Of a stretch of DNA of 64,000 nt, positions 37,180 to 46,352 are shown piece after piece. The stretch's first letter is position 1. The number at the start of each line of letters is the position of its first letter. Both the position numbers and the translations under genes were made by a program. The notes below the pieces were generated by a model, which worked only from the letters and a program-made list of their open reading frames with translations, was not told where the DNA came from and did not search any database. The DNA is from Microbacterium sp. oral taxon 186 str. F0373 (GTDB taxonomy: Bacteria > Actinomycetota > Actinomycetes > Actinomycetales > Microbacteriaceae): NCBI RefSeq assembly GCF_000411455.1, contig NZ_KE150457.1, positions 2,010,023 through 2,074,022 of the forward strand, in the 5' to 3' direction.

Positions 37180-38619
37180 TCAGACGGTGATCGTCCCGAG
37201 CGCCAGCAACACGGCCGTGGCGATCGCCGCCGCGCCCGCGACGGCGAAGACGACCACCTCCCACGGGGTGAACACGCGCTCGCCGTTCCGACGTCGGGCG
37301 AGGGCGAACAGCAGGGTCCCGGGGACGAGCACGAGCGTCGCGAGCAGCAGGTACTGGCCGCCCGCCGCTGACAGGAGGAAGATCGTGTACCCCGTGGCGC
37401 AGACGGCGACCACAACCGCGCCGGCGACGCGCAGTGACGGCGCCGACCGGACATCGGCGAGCGCGACGCACAGGCCGTAGCCCGCCGTCAGCACGTAGGG
37501 GATGAGCGCGAACGCGCTCGTCAGGCTGAGGGCGACGTCGAACGCGTTCGTCGAGAAGAGCACCACGATCAGGAGCACCTGCACGAGCAGCGTGGACATC
37601 GTGAGCGCGCCGACGGGGACGTCTCGGTCGTTGGTGCGGGCGAACACCGGGGGCAGGTCGCCGTCGCGTGCGGCGACGAGCAGGACCTCCGCCGCCATCA
37701 GCGTCCAGGAGAGGTACGCCCCGAGCACCGCGACGATCAGGGAGACACCGACGAACCCGGCTCCCCACGGCCCGACGACCTCGGCCAGCACCCCGGCCAT
37801 GGAGGGCTGCGCAAGCGCCGCGATGCGCTCGCGCGGCAGGATGCCGAACGACACGATCGTGACCGACAGGAAGATCGCCAGGACGCTGACGAATCCCAGC
37901 ACCGTCGCCCGTCCCACATCGCGCCGACGGCGGGCATGCCGGGAGTAGGCGCTGGCGCCCTCCACCCCGATGAAGGCGAACACCGTCACGAGGAGGGTCC
38001 CGCGCACCTGGTCGTACAGCGGCAGGTCGGAGGGGCCGGAGATGTTCGCTGCGAAGACGGCGGGGTCGAACGCGAACAGGCAGAGGAAGACGAACGCGAC
38101 GATCGGCAGCACCTTGGCGACGCTCACGATGCGGTTCACGGCGGCGGCCTCGCGCGTGCCGCGGCGCACGAGGAGGAAGAACACCCAGAGGCCGGCCGAC
38201 GAGACCGCGACGGCCACGGGCGTGTCGCCCCCGGCGACGGCGGGGACGACCGCGCCCACCGTCGACATGATGAACACCCAGTAGAAGACATTGCCCGCGC
38301 ACGCGCTCGCCCAGTAGCCGAACGCGGAGAGGAACCCCAGATAGCGCCCGAAACCGGCGCGCGCGTAGGAGTAGACCCCGGCATCCAGCTCAGGGCGCCG
38401 GGCGGCGAGGCGCTGGAAGACGAGCGCCAGCATGAACATCCCCGTGCCCGCCACGGCCCACGCGACGAGGGAGCCGACGACGCCGGTCTGCGCCGAGAAC
38501 GTGCCGGGAAGCGAGAAGACACCCGCGCCCACCATCGAGCCGACGACGAACGTCGACAGGGTGAGGGTCGAGACGGTCGCGGGTGCGGGCGCGGACCGGG
38601 CGACGACGGAATCTGACAC
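37180..38619 (-). CDS. APC-family amino acid antiporter (ArcD/AdiC-like)
   Basis: About 12-13 membrane helices in 479 residues. VVGSMVGAGVFSLPG in helix 1 and FAFIGVEGASAYSRHARRRRDVG match the amino-acid/polyamine antiporter group (arginine-ornithine and arginine-agmatine exchangers). No arginine deiminase or decarboxylase genes lie nearby, so the substrate is open. Convergent with mfd and divergent from the hexapeptide-repeat gene. Confidence 0.87.
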   Translation of the reverse strand: MSDSVVARSAPAPATVSTLTLSTFVVGSMVGAGVFSLPGTFSAQTGVVGSLVAWAVAGTGMFMLALVFQRLAARRPELDAGVYSYARAGFGRYLGFLSAFGYWASACAGNVFYWVFIMSTVGAVVPAVAGGDTPVAVAVSSAGLWVFFLLVRRGTREAAAVNRIVSVAKVLPIVAFVFLCLFAFDPAVFAANISGPSDLPLYDQVRGTLLVTVFAFIGVEGASAYSRHARRRRDVGRATVLGFVSVLAIFLSVTIVSFGILPRERIAALAQPSMAGVLAEVVGPWGAGFVGVSLIVAVLGAYLSWTLMAAEVLLVAARDGDLPPVFARTNDRDVPVGALTMSTLLVQVLLIVVLFSTNAFDVALSLTSAFALIPYVLTAGYGLCVALADVRSAPSLRVAGAVVVAVCATGYTIFLLSAAGGQYLLLATLVLVPGTLLFALARRRNGERVFTPWEVVVFAVAGAAAIATAVLLALGTITV

Positions 38620-38734
38620 AGCGGAACTCTCCGGCCGCGGACACGGTCGGTGCGGCCTGTAACACCCTAACGGCGGTGCGTCGGGCCTCGACGTCGCCCC
38701 TCGGGCGTCCTAGGGTGAGGGCGGGAGGACGATC

Positions 38735-39334
38735 ATGCAGTTCGAACACCTCGGGGTGCGCCCCCGCATCCATCCCGACGCGGTGATCGCGCCGACCGCG
38801 GTGATCTCGGGGGACGTCGAGATCGGCGCCGGATGCCAGATCCTGCACGGCGCGGTGCTGACGGCCGAGGGTGGGCCGATCACGCTCGGGGCGCACGTCA
38901 TCGTGATGGAGAACGCCCTTCTCCGGGCGAGCGCCGCGCATCCCGTGCACGTCGGCTCGCACGTCCTCGTCGGGCCCACCGCGAGCATCTCGGGTGCGAC
39001 GGTGGGCGACGAGGTCTTCCTCGCCACCGGGGTCCGCGTCTTCAACGGCGCCCGCATCGGCGATCGCGCCGAGGTGCGCATCGGTGCGATCGTGCACCTG
39101 CGCACGGTCGTGCCGCCCGATGCCGTGGTGCCGATCGGATGGGTCGCCGTGGGCGATCCCGCTCAGATGCTCTCGCCCGATCGTCACGAGGAGATCTGGG
39201 CGCTGCAGAAGGATCTGGACTTCCCCGGGTTCGTGTTCGGTCTGGATCGCGAGACGCCCGATCTCATGGTCCAGCTCACCGAGCGCTATGGCGCGGCGCT
39301 CGCGCGCCACGCCGAAGACCGCCGCGTGGACTGA
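38735..39334 (+). CDS. Left-handed beta-helix (hexapeptide repeat) protein, gamma-carbonic-anhydrase-like
   Basis: 199 residues. Hexapeptide repeats fill residues 10-140 (PTAVISGDVEIGAGCQI, GPTASISGATVGDEVFLATGVRV and so on), followed by a C-terminal helical tail. HPVHVGSHVLVG shows three His, but the full gamma-carbonic anhydrase zinc set is not clear, so catalytic activity is uncertain; acyltransferase-like relatives exist. GGGAGGA precedes the ATG. Convergent with ppc. Confidence 0.75.
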   Translation: MQFEHLGVRPRIHPDAVIAPTAVISGDVEIGAGCQILHGAVLTAEGGPITLGAHVIVMENALLRASAAHPVHVGSHVLVGPTASISGATVGDEVFLATGVRVFNGARIGDRAEVRIGAIVHLRTVVPPDAVVPIGWVAVGDPAQMLSPDRHEEIWALQKDLDFPGFVFGLDRETPDLMVQLTERYGAALARHAEDRRVD

Positions 39335-39364
39335 GCCCCCGCGGCGGTCGTCATCGGGGTGCGA

Positions 39365-42037
39365 TCACCCCGTGTTCTGCAGTCCGGCCGAAACGCCGGA
39401 GACGCTCAGCAGCAGCAGGCGTTGCCACTGCGGGAGGTCGGCCTCGTCGTGCTCGCCCGTGCGGAGCGTCCGCAGGGCACGCAGCTGGAGCAGCGAGAGC
39501 GCATCGACGTACGGGCTGCGCATCTTGACGGCGCGCTGCAGGACGGGCTTGTTCGACAGGAGCTCGTCACCCCCGACGATGCGGACGACCCAGTCGCCGG
39601 TGAGCTGCAGCTCCTCCACGACGAGGTCGGCCAGATCCGCGCGGTCACCGAGGTCGAGGTAGCGGCGCGCGATGCGACCGTCGGCCTTCGCGAGGCTCAT
39701 GCCGACGTTGTCGATGACGGTGCGAAACAGCGGCCACTCGGCGTACGCCCGACGCAGCAGGTCGACATCTCCGACGGCCTCCAGCGCGGAGCCCAGACCG
39801 AACCAACCGGCCAGGTTGATGCGGGCCTGCGACCATGCGAAGACCCAGGGAATGGCGCGAAGGTCTTCGAGGGACTCGACCGACAGGCCGCGTCGAGCGG
39901 GACGTGAGCCCAGCGCCAGCAGACCGATCTCCTCCATCGGCGTCACGGTCGCGAACCACGACGCGAATCCGTCGGCCTTGACCAGCGAGAAGAACCGCGT
40001 ACGCGAAGCGGCATCCATCGTCGCCGCGACCTCGGCGTAGCGCTCGGCCGCGGCGCTATTGCGCTTTTCGATCGACGGAGCCGAAGCGAGCAGGACGGCG
40101 GCGGCGACCTGGTCGATGTGACGCATCGCGATGTTGGGGTCGCCGTAGCGCGCGAAGATCACCTCGCCCTGCTCGGTGAGCTTGAACCGTCCGTCGACCG
40201 AGTGCGGAGGCTGCGCCAGGATGGCCGAATTGGCCGGTCCGCCGCCGCGACCGAGCGCGCCGCCGCGTCCGTGGAAGAGGGTGAGGTGGATGCCGGACTC
40301 CTTGGCCCACGCGGCGATCTTCGCCTGTGCCTCGTAGAGCGCGAGGTTGGCGGCGACGGGGCCGACGTCCTTCGAGGAATCCGAGTATCCGAGCATGACC
40401 TCGAGGCGCCGGTCGGTGGCTTCCAGTCGTGCGGCGAACTGCGGGTGATCGACGATCTCGGCCATGATGCCGGGCGCGGCCTGCAGATCGGCGAAGGTCT
40501 CGAACAGCGGAATCACGTCCAGGACCGGAACGGTGCCCCCGGGCCCGACCGCCAGGCGCGCGAGCTCGTGCACGGCGGCGAGGTCGGCGGCGGACTGCGT
40601 GAACGAGACGATGTAGCGGCCGGCGGCGCGCGGTCCGTAGCGGTTCTGGATCTGCGCGATCGTGCGGAAGACCTCGAGGACCTCCTCCGCCTGCGTGCTC
40701 AGCGGCTCACCGCTGGCAGCTTCGGCGAGCACCTTGGCGTGGACGGCGGAGTGCTGACGCACCTCGAGCTCGGCGAGGTGGAAGCCGAACGTCTCCACCT
40801 GCCACAGCAGCTGCTGGAGGTGTCCGTACGCCTGGCGTGGGGCACCCGCATCGACGAGGGACTGCTGCACGGTGCGCAGATCGGCCAGCAGCGCGTCGGG
40901 GTCGCGATACGCGAGATCGGCGTCGCGCTTGCGTGTGGCGGTGATCCGACGGGCGATCAGCAGCATCGTGCGCTTGTGCGGCTCGACCTTGGCGCGCTTG
41001 GCGGCATCCGCCGCACCGTCCTCGTCGGCGTCCGCCAGACGCTGCAGCAGGCCGAGCAGCTCCGCGGTGGGCGGGGTCGTGTCCTCGGACAGCGTGAGCG
41101 TCTTGGCGATCCGCACGGCGGAGCGCTCCAGGCCCAGCAGGATGTGCTCCGCACCGATCGACGCGGCCTTCTTCGTGACGGCGGCGGTCACGAACGGGTT
41201 GCCGTCGCGGTCGCCGCCCACCCACGTGCCGAGGCGGACGAAGGGACGGATGACGGGTGCCCGGCCGCCGGCAGCGGGTCCCTGCAGCGCATCGTCGACG
41301 CGCCGGTAGACGTGAGGGACGGCCGTGTAGAGAGTCTCGTCGAAGACTGCCATGATGGCACGCACCTCGTCGACCGGCGTCGGCTTCTCCGCCCGCAGCG
41401 GCGCCGTGCGCCAGAGCGTGTCGATCTCCTCCAGCATGCGCCGCTCCGCACGCCGCTCGTCCGCGCCGCCGTCGAGCGAGGCATCGCGCTCGGTGAGCAG
41501 AGTCACCAGACGTCGGATGCTGGTGGACACCGCGCGACGGCGCGCCTCGGTGGGATGAGCCGTGAACACGGGGTGAAAGCGCATCGCCTGCAGACGGGCG
41601 AGGGCGGTGTCGTCGCCGACCTCCGCCGCCAGGCGCACGAAGGCCGCGGCCACCGAGTCGGCCGCGTCCTCTCGCTCAGGGCGCCCGTCGCGCTCGCGCA
41701 GGACACGCACACGCTGGTGTTCTTCGGCGAGGTTGACGAGATGGAAGTAGACCGTGAACGCACGGGCGACCTCGTCGGCGCGCTCCACGGAGAAGGACTC
41801 GGCGATCTGCGCCGCCCGCTCGAAGGCCTCCGCTGACTCATCGCTGTATGCGGCGATGGTGGCCAGGCGCAGTCGCTCGACGTCCTCGTAGAGCCCGGGG
41901 GAGCCGCTTTCGCGCAGGACACGACCGAGCAGAGCCCCGAGCATCCGCACGTCGGCGCGCAGGCGCTCCGGCAGTTCGTTCTCGGCCTCATCGCGGCCGA
42001 CGAGGTCGATCGCTTCGGTTCGGGTGAGTTCGCGCAT
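39365..42037 (-). CDS. ppc: Phosphoenolpyruvate carboxylase
   Basis: Anaplerotic enzyme making oxaloacetate from PEP and bicarbonate. 890 residues from the ATG at 42037; the frame stays open upstream to 43345 only as a shadow of nhaA. PVFTAHPTEARRR carries the catalytic His, GGDRDGNPFVT the PEP site, FHGRGGALGRGGGP the second signature and the chain ends QNTG as in all active members. Divergent from nhaA. Confidence 0.96.
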   Translation of the reverse strand: MRELTRTEAIDLVGRDEAENELPERLRADVRMLGALLGRVLRESGSPGLYEDVERLRLATIAAYSDESAEAFERAAQIAESFSVERADEVARAFTVYFHLVNLAEEHQRVRVLRERDGRPEREDAADSVAAAFVRLAAEVGDDTALARLQAMRFHPVFTAHPTEARRRAVSTSIRRLVTLLTERDASLDGGADERRAERRMLEEIDTLWRTAPLRAEKPTPVDEVRAIMAVFDETLYTAVPHVYRRVDDALQGPAAGGRAPVIRPFVRLGTWVGGDRDGNPFVTAAVTKKAASIGAEHILLGLERSAVRIAKTLTLSEDTTPPTAELLGLLQRLADADEDGAADAAKRAKVEPHKRTMLLIARRITATRKRDADLAYRDPDALLADLRTVQQSLVDAGAPRQAYGHLQQLLWQVETFGFHLAELEVRQHSAVHAKVLAEAASGEPLSTQAEEVLEVFRTIAQIQNRYGPRAAGRYIVSFTQSAADLAAVHELARLAVGPGGTVPVLDVIPLFETFADLQAAPGIMAEIVDHPQFAARLEATDRRLEVMLGYSDSSKDVGPVAANLALYEAQAKIAAWAKESGIHLTLFHGRGGALGRGGGPANSAILAQPPHSVDGRFKLTEQGEVIFARYGDPNIAMRHIDQVAAAVLLASAPSIEKRNSAAAERYAEVAATMDAASRTRFFSLVKADGFASWFATVTPMEEIGLLALGSRPARRGLSVESLEDLRAIPWVFAWSQARINLAGWFGLGSALEAVGDVDLLRRAYAEWPLFRTVIDNVGMSLAKADGRIARRYLDLGDRADLADLVVEELQLTGDWVVRIVGGDELLSNKPVLQRAVKMRSPYVDALSLLQLRALRTLRTGEHDEADLPQWQRLLLLSVSGVSAGLQNTG

Positions 42038-42092
42038 GAGACCACGGTAATGGCACGGTGTTTCACATTTGTCACGGGGTAGGCTGACAGGG

Positions 42093-42120
42093 CGGGGTGA
42101 CGACGTTTTATGACACCCCG
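42093..42120. promoter_or_regulatory. Inverted repeat upstream of nhaA
   Basis: CGGGGTG (42093-42099) and CACCCCG (42114-42120) are perfect complements with a 14-nt AT-richer spacer, in the 180-bp divergent region between ppc and nhaA. It may be an operator or a leader hairpin; no regulator is linked to it. Confidence 0.3.
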
Positions 42121-42217
42121 ACTGCGACGCGACGGCTCCGTATGCTCTGCGCGTCGTCGGACGGTGTGCCGGGAAGCCTGGTCGGCAAGTCCCGTTCGTC
42201 GACCCTCCGGAGTGACC

Positions 42218-43372
42218 GTGTCCTTGTTGCGATCTGCCCGCTTTCCCGCCGTTCTGCTTCTCGTCGCCGCCTCGATCGGCCTGGTGCTGGCCAATAGTGC
42301 GGCCGCGCCGATCGCCTTCGCCGTCGCCGACGACGTGCACATCGGCATTCCGGGTGTCATCGATCTGTCCGTGCGCCACTGGATCTCCGACGGCCTGCTC
42401 GCCGTCTTCTTCTTCGTCGCCGCGGTCGAACTGCAGTTCGAGCTGACGAGCGGTCAGCTGGCGTCCCCGCGACGCGCGGTCCTGCCTGCGATCGCGGCAG
42501 CCGGTGGCGTGCTCGTACCCGTGGCGCTGTATCTGCTCATCGCGGGCGGACAGGCGACCGGTGCCGGATGGCCGATTCCCACAGCCACCGACATCGCCTT
42601 CGCGCTGGGGGTGCTCGCCGTCTTCGGCCGCGGTCTGCCCTCCGGTGTCCGCATCTTCCTCCTCGCGCTGGCCATCCTCGATGACATCGTGGGCATCGTC
42701 TTCATCGCGGTGCTGTTCACGGCGGATGTCGACTTCGCCATGATGCTGCTCGCGCTGGTGTTCGTCGTCGTGTTCGCCACCTGCAGTCGGCTCCTCGACA
42801 CCCGTGCCCGGCCGGTCGCCATCGTCGGGCTCATCGTGAGCGCGATCGGCACCTGGTACGCGGTGCACGAGTCGGGCGTGCATGCGACCATCGCCGGGGT
42901 CGTCCTCGGGCTGACGATGGCCCAGCAGCCCGCCTTGCGGGCTCGTCACGCCATCGAACCGTGGGTCAACGCGATCGTGCTGCCGCTGTTCGCGCTGTGC
43001 GCAGCCCTCGTCGCGATTCCCGCTGTGTCTGCCGGAGAGCTCTCGCCGGCCTTCTGGGGCGTTCTGGTCGCCCTGCCCGTCGGCAAGATCATCGGCATCG
43101 CCGTGGCGGGTGCCCTGGCGCAGCACCTCCTGCGGGTTCCGAAGACCGACCGGCTCGCCGGCGGCGACCTCGTCGCGGCGGGCGCCCTCGGCGGTATCGG
43201 CTTCACCGTGTCGCTGCTGCTCAGCGAGCTGGCGTTCTCCGGGGCTCCCGACATCCGCGATCAGGCCACTCTCGGCGTGCTCGCCGGATCGGCGATCTCG
43301 CTCGTGATCGCCGGGATCCTCGTATCGTGGCGGGCATGGCATCATCGACGCCGGAACACGGCGACCGTCTGA
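42218..43372 (+). CDS. nhaA: Na+/H+ antiporter NhaA
   Basis: 384 residues, about 12 helices. The ion-binding Asp pair is in LALAILDDIVGIVF and the unwound-helix motif is PTATDIAFALGVLAVFGRGLP; GALGGIGFTVSLLLSELAF is also typical. It exports Na+ in exchange for protons. The GTG at 42218 has GGAG 5 nt upstream; another GTG lies 6 nt earlier. The 3' end overlaps mazG by 37 nt. Confidence 0.93.
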   Translation: MSLLRSARFPAVLLLVAASIGLVLANSAAAPIAFAVADDVHIGIPGVIDLSVRHWISDGLLAVFFFVAAVELQFELTSGQLASPRRAVLPAIAAAGGVLVPVALYLLIAGGQATGAGWPIPTATDIAFALGVLAVFGRGLPSGVRIFLLALAILDDIVGIVFIAVLFTADVDFAMMLLALVFVVVFATCSRLLDTRARPVAIVGLIVSAIGTWYAVHESGVHATIAGVVLGLTMAQQPALRARHAIEPWVNAIVLPLFALCAALVAIPAVSAGELSPAFWGVLVALPVGKIIGIAVAGALAQHLLRVPKTDRLAGGDLVAAGALGGIGFTVSLLLSELAFSGAPDIRDQATLGVLAGSAISLVIAGILVSWRAWHHRRRNTATV

Positions 43373-44076
43373 GTCCGATCGATCCTGCGCCGATCGCCCC
43401 CCGCACCGACGCCCTCCGACGCGCCGCCGACGTCATGGCGGCGGTACGGGAGCGATGTGTCTGGTCGGCGCGCATCACGCATGAGGATCTCGTGCCGTAC
43501 CTCGTGGAAGAGTCGGCCGAACTGATCGACGCGGTCGAGGCGGGAACGCGCGCGGACCTTCGCGAAGAGCTCGGCGATCTGCTCTGGCAAGTGCTGTTCC
43601 ACGCCGCGGTGGCCGCGGACGCGACGGAGGATCCGTTCGACATCGACGACGTCGCCGACGCGCTTGCCGACAAGATGATCCGGCGGCATCCGCACGTGTT
43701 CGGGGATGCCGTCGCCACCACTCCCGAAGAGGTGCTCGTCCACTGGAATGCCGCGAAGTCCGCCGAAAAGCGCGACCGGCGATCCGTGCTCGACGGGGTC
43801 TCGGCCCACATGCCCTCCCTCGCGCTGGCGCAGAAGCTGCTGGGCCGCGCCGCCGCGCTCCCGTTGTCGTCGTCTCGCACGCCCGGTGGGCAGGACCGGG
43901 GGCCCGTGGGCGCCCAGAGCGAGGAGGAGCTGGGGGAGGCGCTGCTCGGGCTCGTGTCGCTCGCGCAGGAGCGTGGGTGGGATGCCGAGCGGGCGCTTCG
44001 GGTCAGGATCCGAGGCCTGGAGGACGAGGTGAGGGCCGTCGAGGCCTCGTCGGCATCCGACGACCTGGAAGAATGA
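43336..44076 (+). CDS. mazG: MazG-family nucleoside triphosphate pyrophosphohydrolase
   Basis: 246 residues. LVEESAELIDAVEAG and LREELGDLLWQVLFHA contain the E-E-x-x-E and E-x-x-D metal sites; a second, degenerate region with EEELGEALLGLVSLAQERGWDAERALR ends the chain. It cleaves non-canonical or stress-related NTPs. The ATG lies inside the nhaA end, so the two are translationally linked; hisS follows 4 nt later. Confidence 0.9.
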   Translation: MASSTPEHGDRLSPIDPAPIAPRTDALRRAADVMAAVRERCVWSARITHEDLVPYLVEESAELIDAVEAGTRADLREELGDLLWQVLFHAAVAADATEDPFDIDDVADALADKMIRRHPHVFGDAVATTPEEVLVHWNAAKSAEKRDRRSVLDGVSAHMPSLALAQKLLGRAAALPLSSSRTPGGQDRGPVGAQSEEELGEALLGLVSLAQERGWDAERALRVRIRGLEDEVRAVEASSASDDLEE

Positions 44077-44080
44077 TCGC

Positions 44081-45379
44081 GTGGCATCCGTGAACCCGCC
44101 GCGCGGAATGCGCGACTTCCTCCCCGCCGACAAGACCCGTCGCGAGCGCGTGCTCGCCGTCATCCGTGAGCGCTACCGCGCGCACGGGTTCGATGAGATC
44201 GAGACCCCGGTGATGGAGGACTACGACCGGCTCCACGCGGGCATCGGCGGCGACAATGAGAAGCTCGCTTTCAACGTCCTCAAGCGTGGACTGGATGCGG
44301 ACGCGATTCGCGCCGCAGCCGATGACGCGGCCGCGCTCAGCGACCTGGGCCTGCGTTACGACCTCACCGTGCCCCTGGCGCGCTTCTACGCGACGCACCG
44401 CGCCGAGCTGCCGACGGTCTTCCGCTCCATTCAGATGGCGCCGGTGTGGCGAGCTGAGCGGCCGCAGAAGGGGCGCTACCGCCAGTTCGTGCAGTGCGAC
44501 ATCGACATCATCGGTGACGCCACCGGCCGCGCCGAGGCGGAGCTTCTGGTTGCGAGCCTCGACGCGCTCGATGCGCTCGGTCTGGTCGGCGGCAGCATCC
44601 GCATCAACGACCGCCGCGTGCTCGACTGGATGCTCGGCAGCTTCGGTTTCGCCGAGGAGGAGCGTGCCGGCGTGCTCATCACCATCGACAAGCTGGACAA
44701 GATCGGTGCCGAGGGCGTCGCCGCCGAGCTGCGTGAGCGGGGCGCCACGCCGAACGCCGTCGACGCCTTCGACGCGTTCCTGCGTCGACCGCAGACGCGT
44801 GAGTACCGTCCGTACGGGGAGGGGCAGATCCTGAAGGCGCTGCCCGAGGGGGCGCCCGCAGACATCGTGGCCGACCTCGTGGCGATCGGCGCGGCGGTGT
44901 CGGCGGCCCGCGGGGTCTCTGCGGACGACGCGCAGGGCGCGCCGCTCGTTTTCGATCCGTTCCTCGTGCGTGGGATGGGGTACTACACCGGCACCATCTT
45001 CGAGCTCGCCCACCCGAGCGTCACGTACTCGCTCGGCGGGGGCGGTCGCTACGACGGGATGATCGGACGCTTCCTGGGCCAGCAGGTGCCGGCGGTCGGG
45101 TTCTCCCTCGGCTTCGAGCGCATCGTCGACCTCCTGGAGGATGCCGACGACGCGGGCATGTCGGCCATCGTCCTCGTGCACGAGCGCGACGTGCCGGTGG
45201 GGGAGCTCCTCGCGCTCAAGGCCGCACTCGTCGCCGAGGGGGCGCGGGTGCGTGTGGAGCAGCGCACGAAGAACCTGAAGGCGCTGCTGGAGCGCGCGGC
45301 CGCCGACGGGTACACGTCCTTCGCCACGGTGGCGGCGGGTCAGGCGCCGGACGCGCTGGAGATCAAGCCGCTCGGCTGA
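44081..45379 (+). CDS. hisS: Histidyl-tRNA synthetase
   Basis: 432 residues, class II synthetase. GMRDFLPADKTRRERVL at the start, LRYDLTVPLARFYA (motif 2 region), RAERPQKGRYRQFVQCDIDIIG, the histidine A motif GMGYYTGTIFELA and GGGGRYDGMIGRF, then a C-terminal anticodon-binding domain. The start is GTG. Its 3' end overlaps the end of the XRE regulator on the other strand by 40 bp. Confidence 0.94.
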   Translation: MASVNPPRGMRDFLPADKTRRERVLAVIRERYRAHGFDEIETPVMEDYDRLHAGIGGDNEKLAFNVLKRGLDADAIRAAADDAAALSDLGLRYDLTVPLARFYATHRAELPTVFRSIQMAPVWRAERPQKGRYRQFVQCDIDIIGDATGRAEAELLVASLDALDALGLVGGSIRINDRRVLDWMLGSFGFAEEERAGVLITIDKLDKIGAEGVAAELRERGATPNAVDAFDAFLRRPQTREYRPYGEGQILKALPEGAPADIVADLVAIGAAVSAARGVSADDAQGAPLVFDPFLVRGMGYYTGTIFELAHPSVTYSLGGGGRYDGMIGRFLGQQVPAVGFSLGFERIVDLLEDADDAGMSAIVLVHERDVPVGELLALKAALVAEGARVRVEQRTKNLKALLERAAADGYTSFATVAAGQAPDALEIKPLG

Positions 45380-46239
45380 GACGGCGCGGGGGTCGATCCG
45401 GACAGTACCGGCTCTTCGGCGGCGTAGCGGGCGAGCACGTCGAGGCGGCGCGCCGTCGCCGCATCCTGCGGGCGGAACCAGACCACCCGCTGTCCGCCGG
45501 CCTCGCCCGTCCAGAGACTCGTCATGGCCAGCTGGAGTGTTCCCCAGCGCGGATGCTCGAGGCGCTTCACCGCGTTGTGCTCGGTGGCCACGTCGCCGCG
45601 GCGCCACAGCTCGGCGAAAGGTGGGGACTGCTCCTCGAGCTGGGCGATGAAGCGCTGCCAGCCCGGCTCATCGTGGTGGCGCCCGTAGGCGGCGCGCAGG
45701 CGCGCCACGATCCGCTGCTGGGCGTTGTCGAGGTCGGTGTGCGCGTGTTGCCAGGCCGGATCGGTGAAGATGCGGACCGCGCAGTTGCGGCCTTCGGGAG
45801 CGATCGTGTCCAGGTCGGCGAAGAGAAACCGGTACGACCGGTTGTACGCACGGATGTCGAAGCGAGCTGTCTGCACGGCGGCGGGATACGGCATGAGCTT
45901 GGACAGCAGATCGAGGTGCGCCGCGCTCACGCAGGCGTGCTCGTCCCGTTCGGGAGGAGTCGCGCCGGCCAAGGCGAACAGATGGTCCCGCTCGTCCTCC
46001 GTCATGCGCAGCGCCCGGGCGATCGCGCCGAGCACCTGGTCCGATGCGGCGATCGGTCGGCCCTGCTCGAGCCAGGTGTACCAGGTGAGCCCCACCCCGG
46101 CGAGGGTGGCGACCTCCTCGCGGCGAAGACCGGCGACGCGCCGCCGGGTGCCCGCGGGAAGGCCGACGTCGGCCGGGCTCAGCCGTTCTCGGCGGGTGCG
46201 CAGGAACGCGGCGAACTCGTCCCGGCGATCCGTGCGCAT
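45340..46239 (-). CDS. XRE-family regulator with MmyB-like ligand-binding domain
   Basis: 299 residues. The N-terminal helix-turn-helix (LRREEVATLAGVGLTWYTWLEQGRPIAASDQVLGAIARAL) is followed by the MmyB-like PAS-type domain (FDIRAYNRSYRFLF). Such regulators usually sit beside and control a single transporter or reductase gene; here the divergent gene is an MFS exporter, with a strong palindrome between them. The C-terminus runs antisense over the last 40 bp of hisS. Confidence 0.9.
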   Translation of the reverse strand: MRTDRRDEFAAFLRTRRERLSPADVGLPAGTRRRVAGLRREEVATLAGVGLTWYTWLEQGRPIAASDQVLGAIARALRMTEDERDHLFALAGATPPERDEHACVSAAHLDLLSKLMPYPAAVQTARFDIRAYNRSYRFLFADLDTIAPEGRNCAVRIFTDPAWQHAHTDLDNAQQRIVARLRAAYGRHHDEPGWQRFIAQLEEQSPPFAELWRRGDVATEHNAVKRLEHPRWGTLQLAMTSLWTGEAGGQRVVWFRPQDAATARRLDVLARYAAEEPVLSGSTPAPSQPSGLISSASGA

Positions 46240-46297
46240 GTCCGCCAGCGTACTGCGCGTCGCAGCCGGGGAGCGCGCGGAGCAGGGTGGCGTCGAT

Positions 46298-46330
46298 ACC
46301 AGGATGAACGCACTCCTGGTACCAGGATGA
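46298..46330. promoter_or_regulatory. ACCAGGA/TCCTGGT operator array before MFS gene
   Basis: Three half-sites: ACCAGGA (46298-46304), TCCTGGT (46314-46320) and ACCAGGA (46321-46327). The last two make a perfect 14-bp palindrome, TCCTGGTACCAGGA; the first and third are direct repeats extended to ACCAGGATGA. The array is 23 bp from the MFS start and 59 bp from the XRE start, as expected for the regulator's own operator. Confidence 0.7.
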
Positions 46331-46352
46331 CACCGCCCGCAGGATGAGCGCT

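Noticed and set aside
38735..39334. Firm call as gamma-carbonic anhydrase
   Set aside because: The beta-helix is clear, but the zinc-binding His set is not, so only the fold is claimed.
42038..43345. Upstream extension of the ppc frame by 436 codons
   Set aside because: It is antisense to nhaA, and PEP carboxylase starts normally at the ATG at 42037; the extra sequence has no domain.
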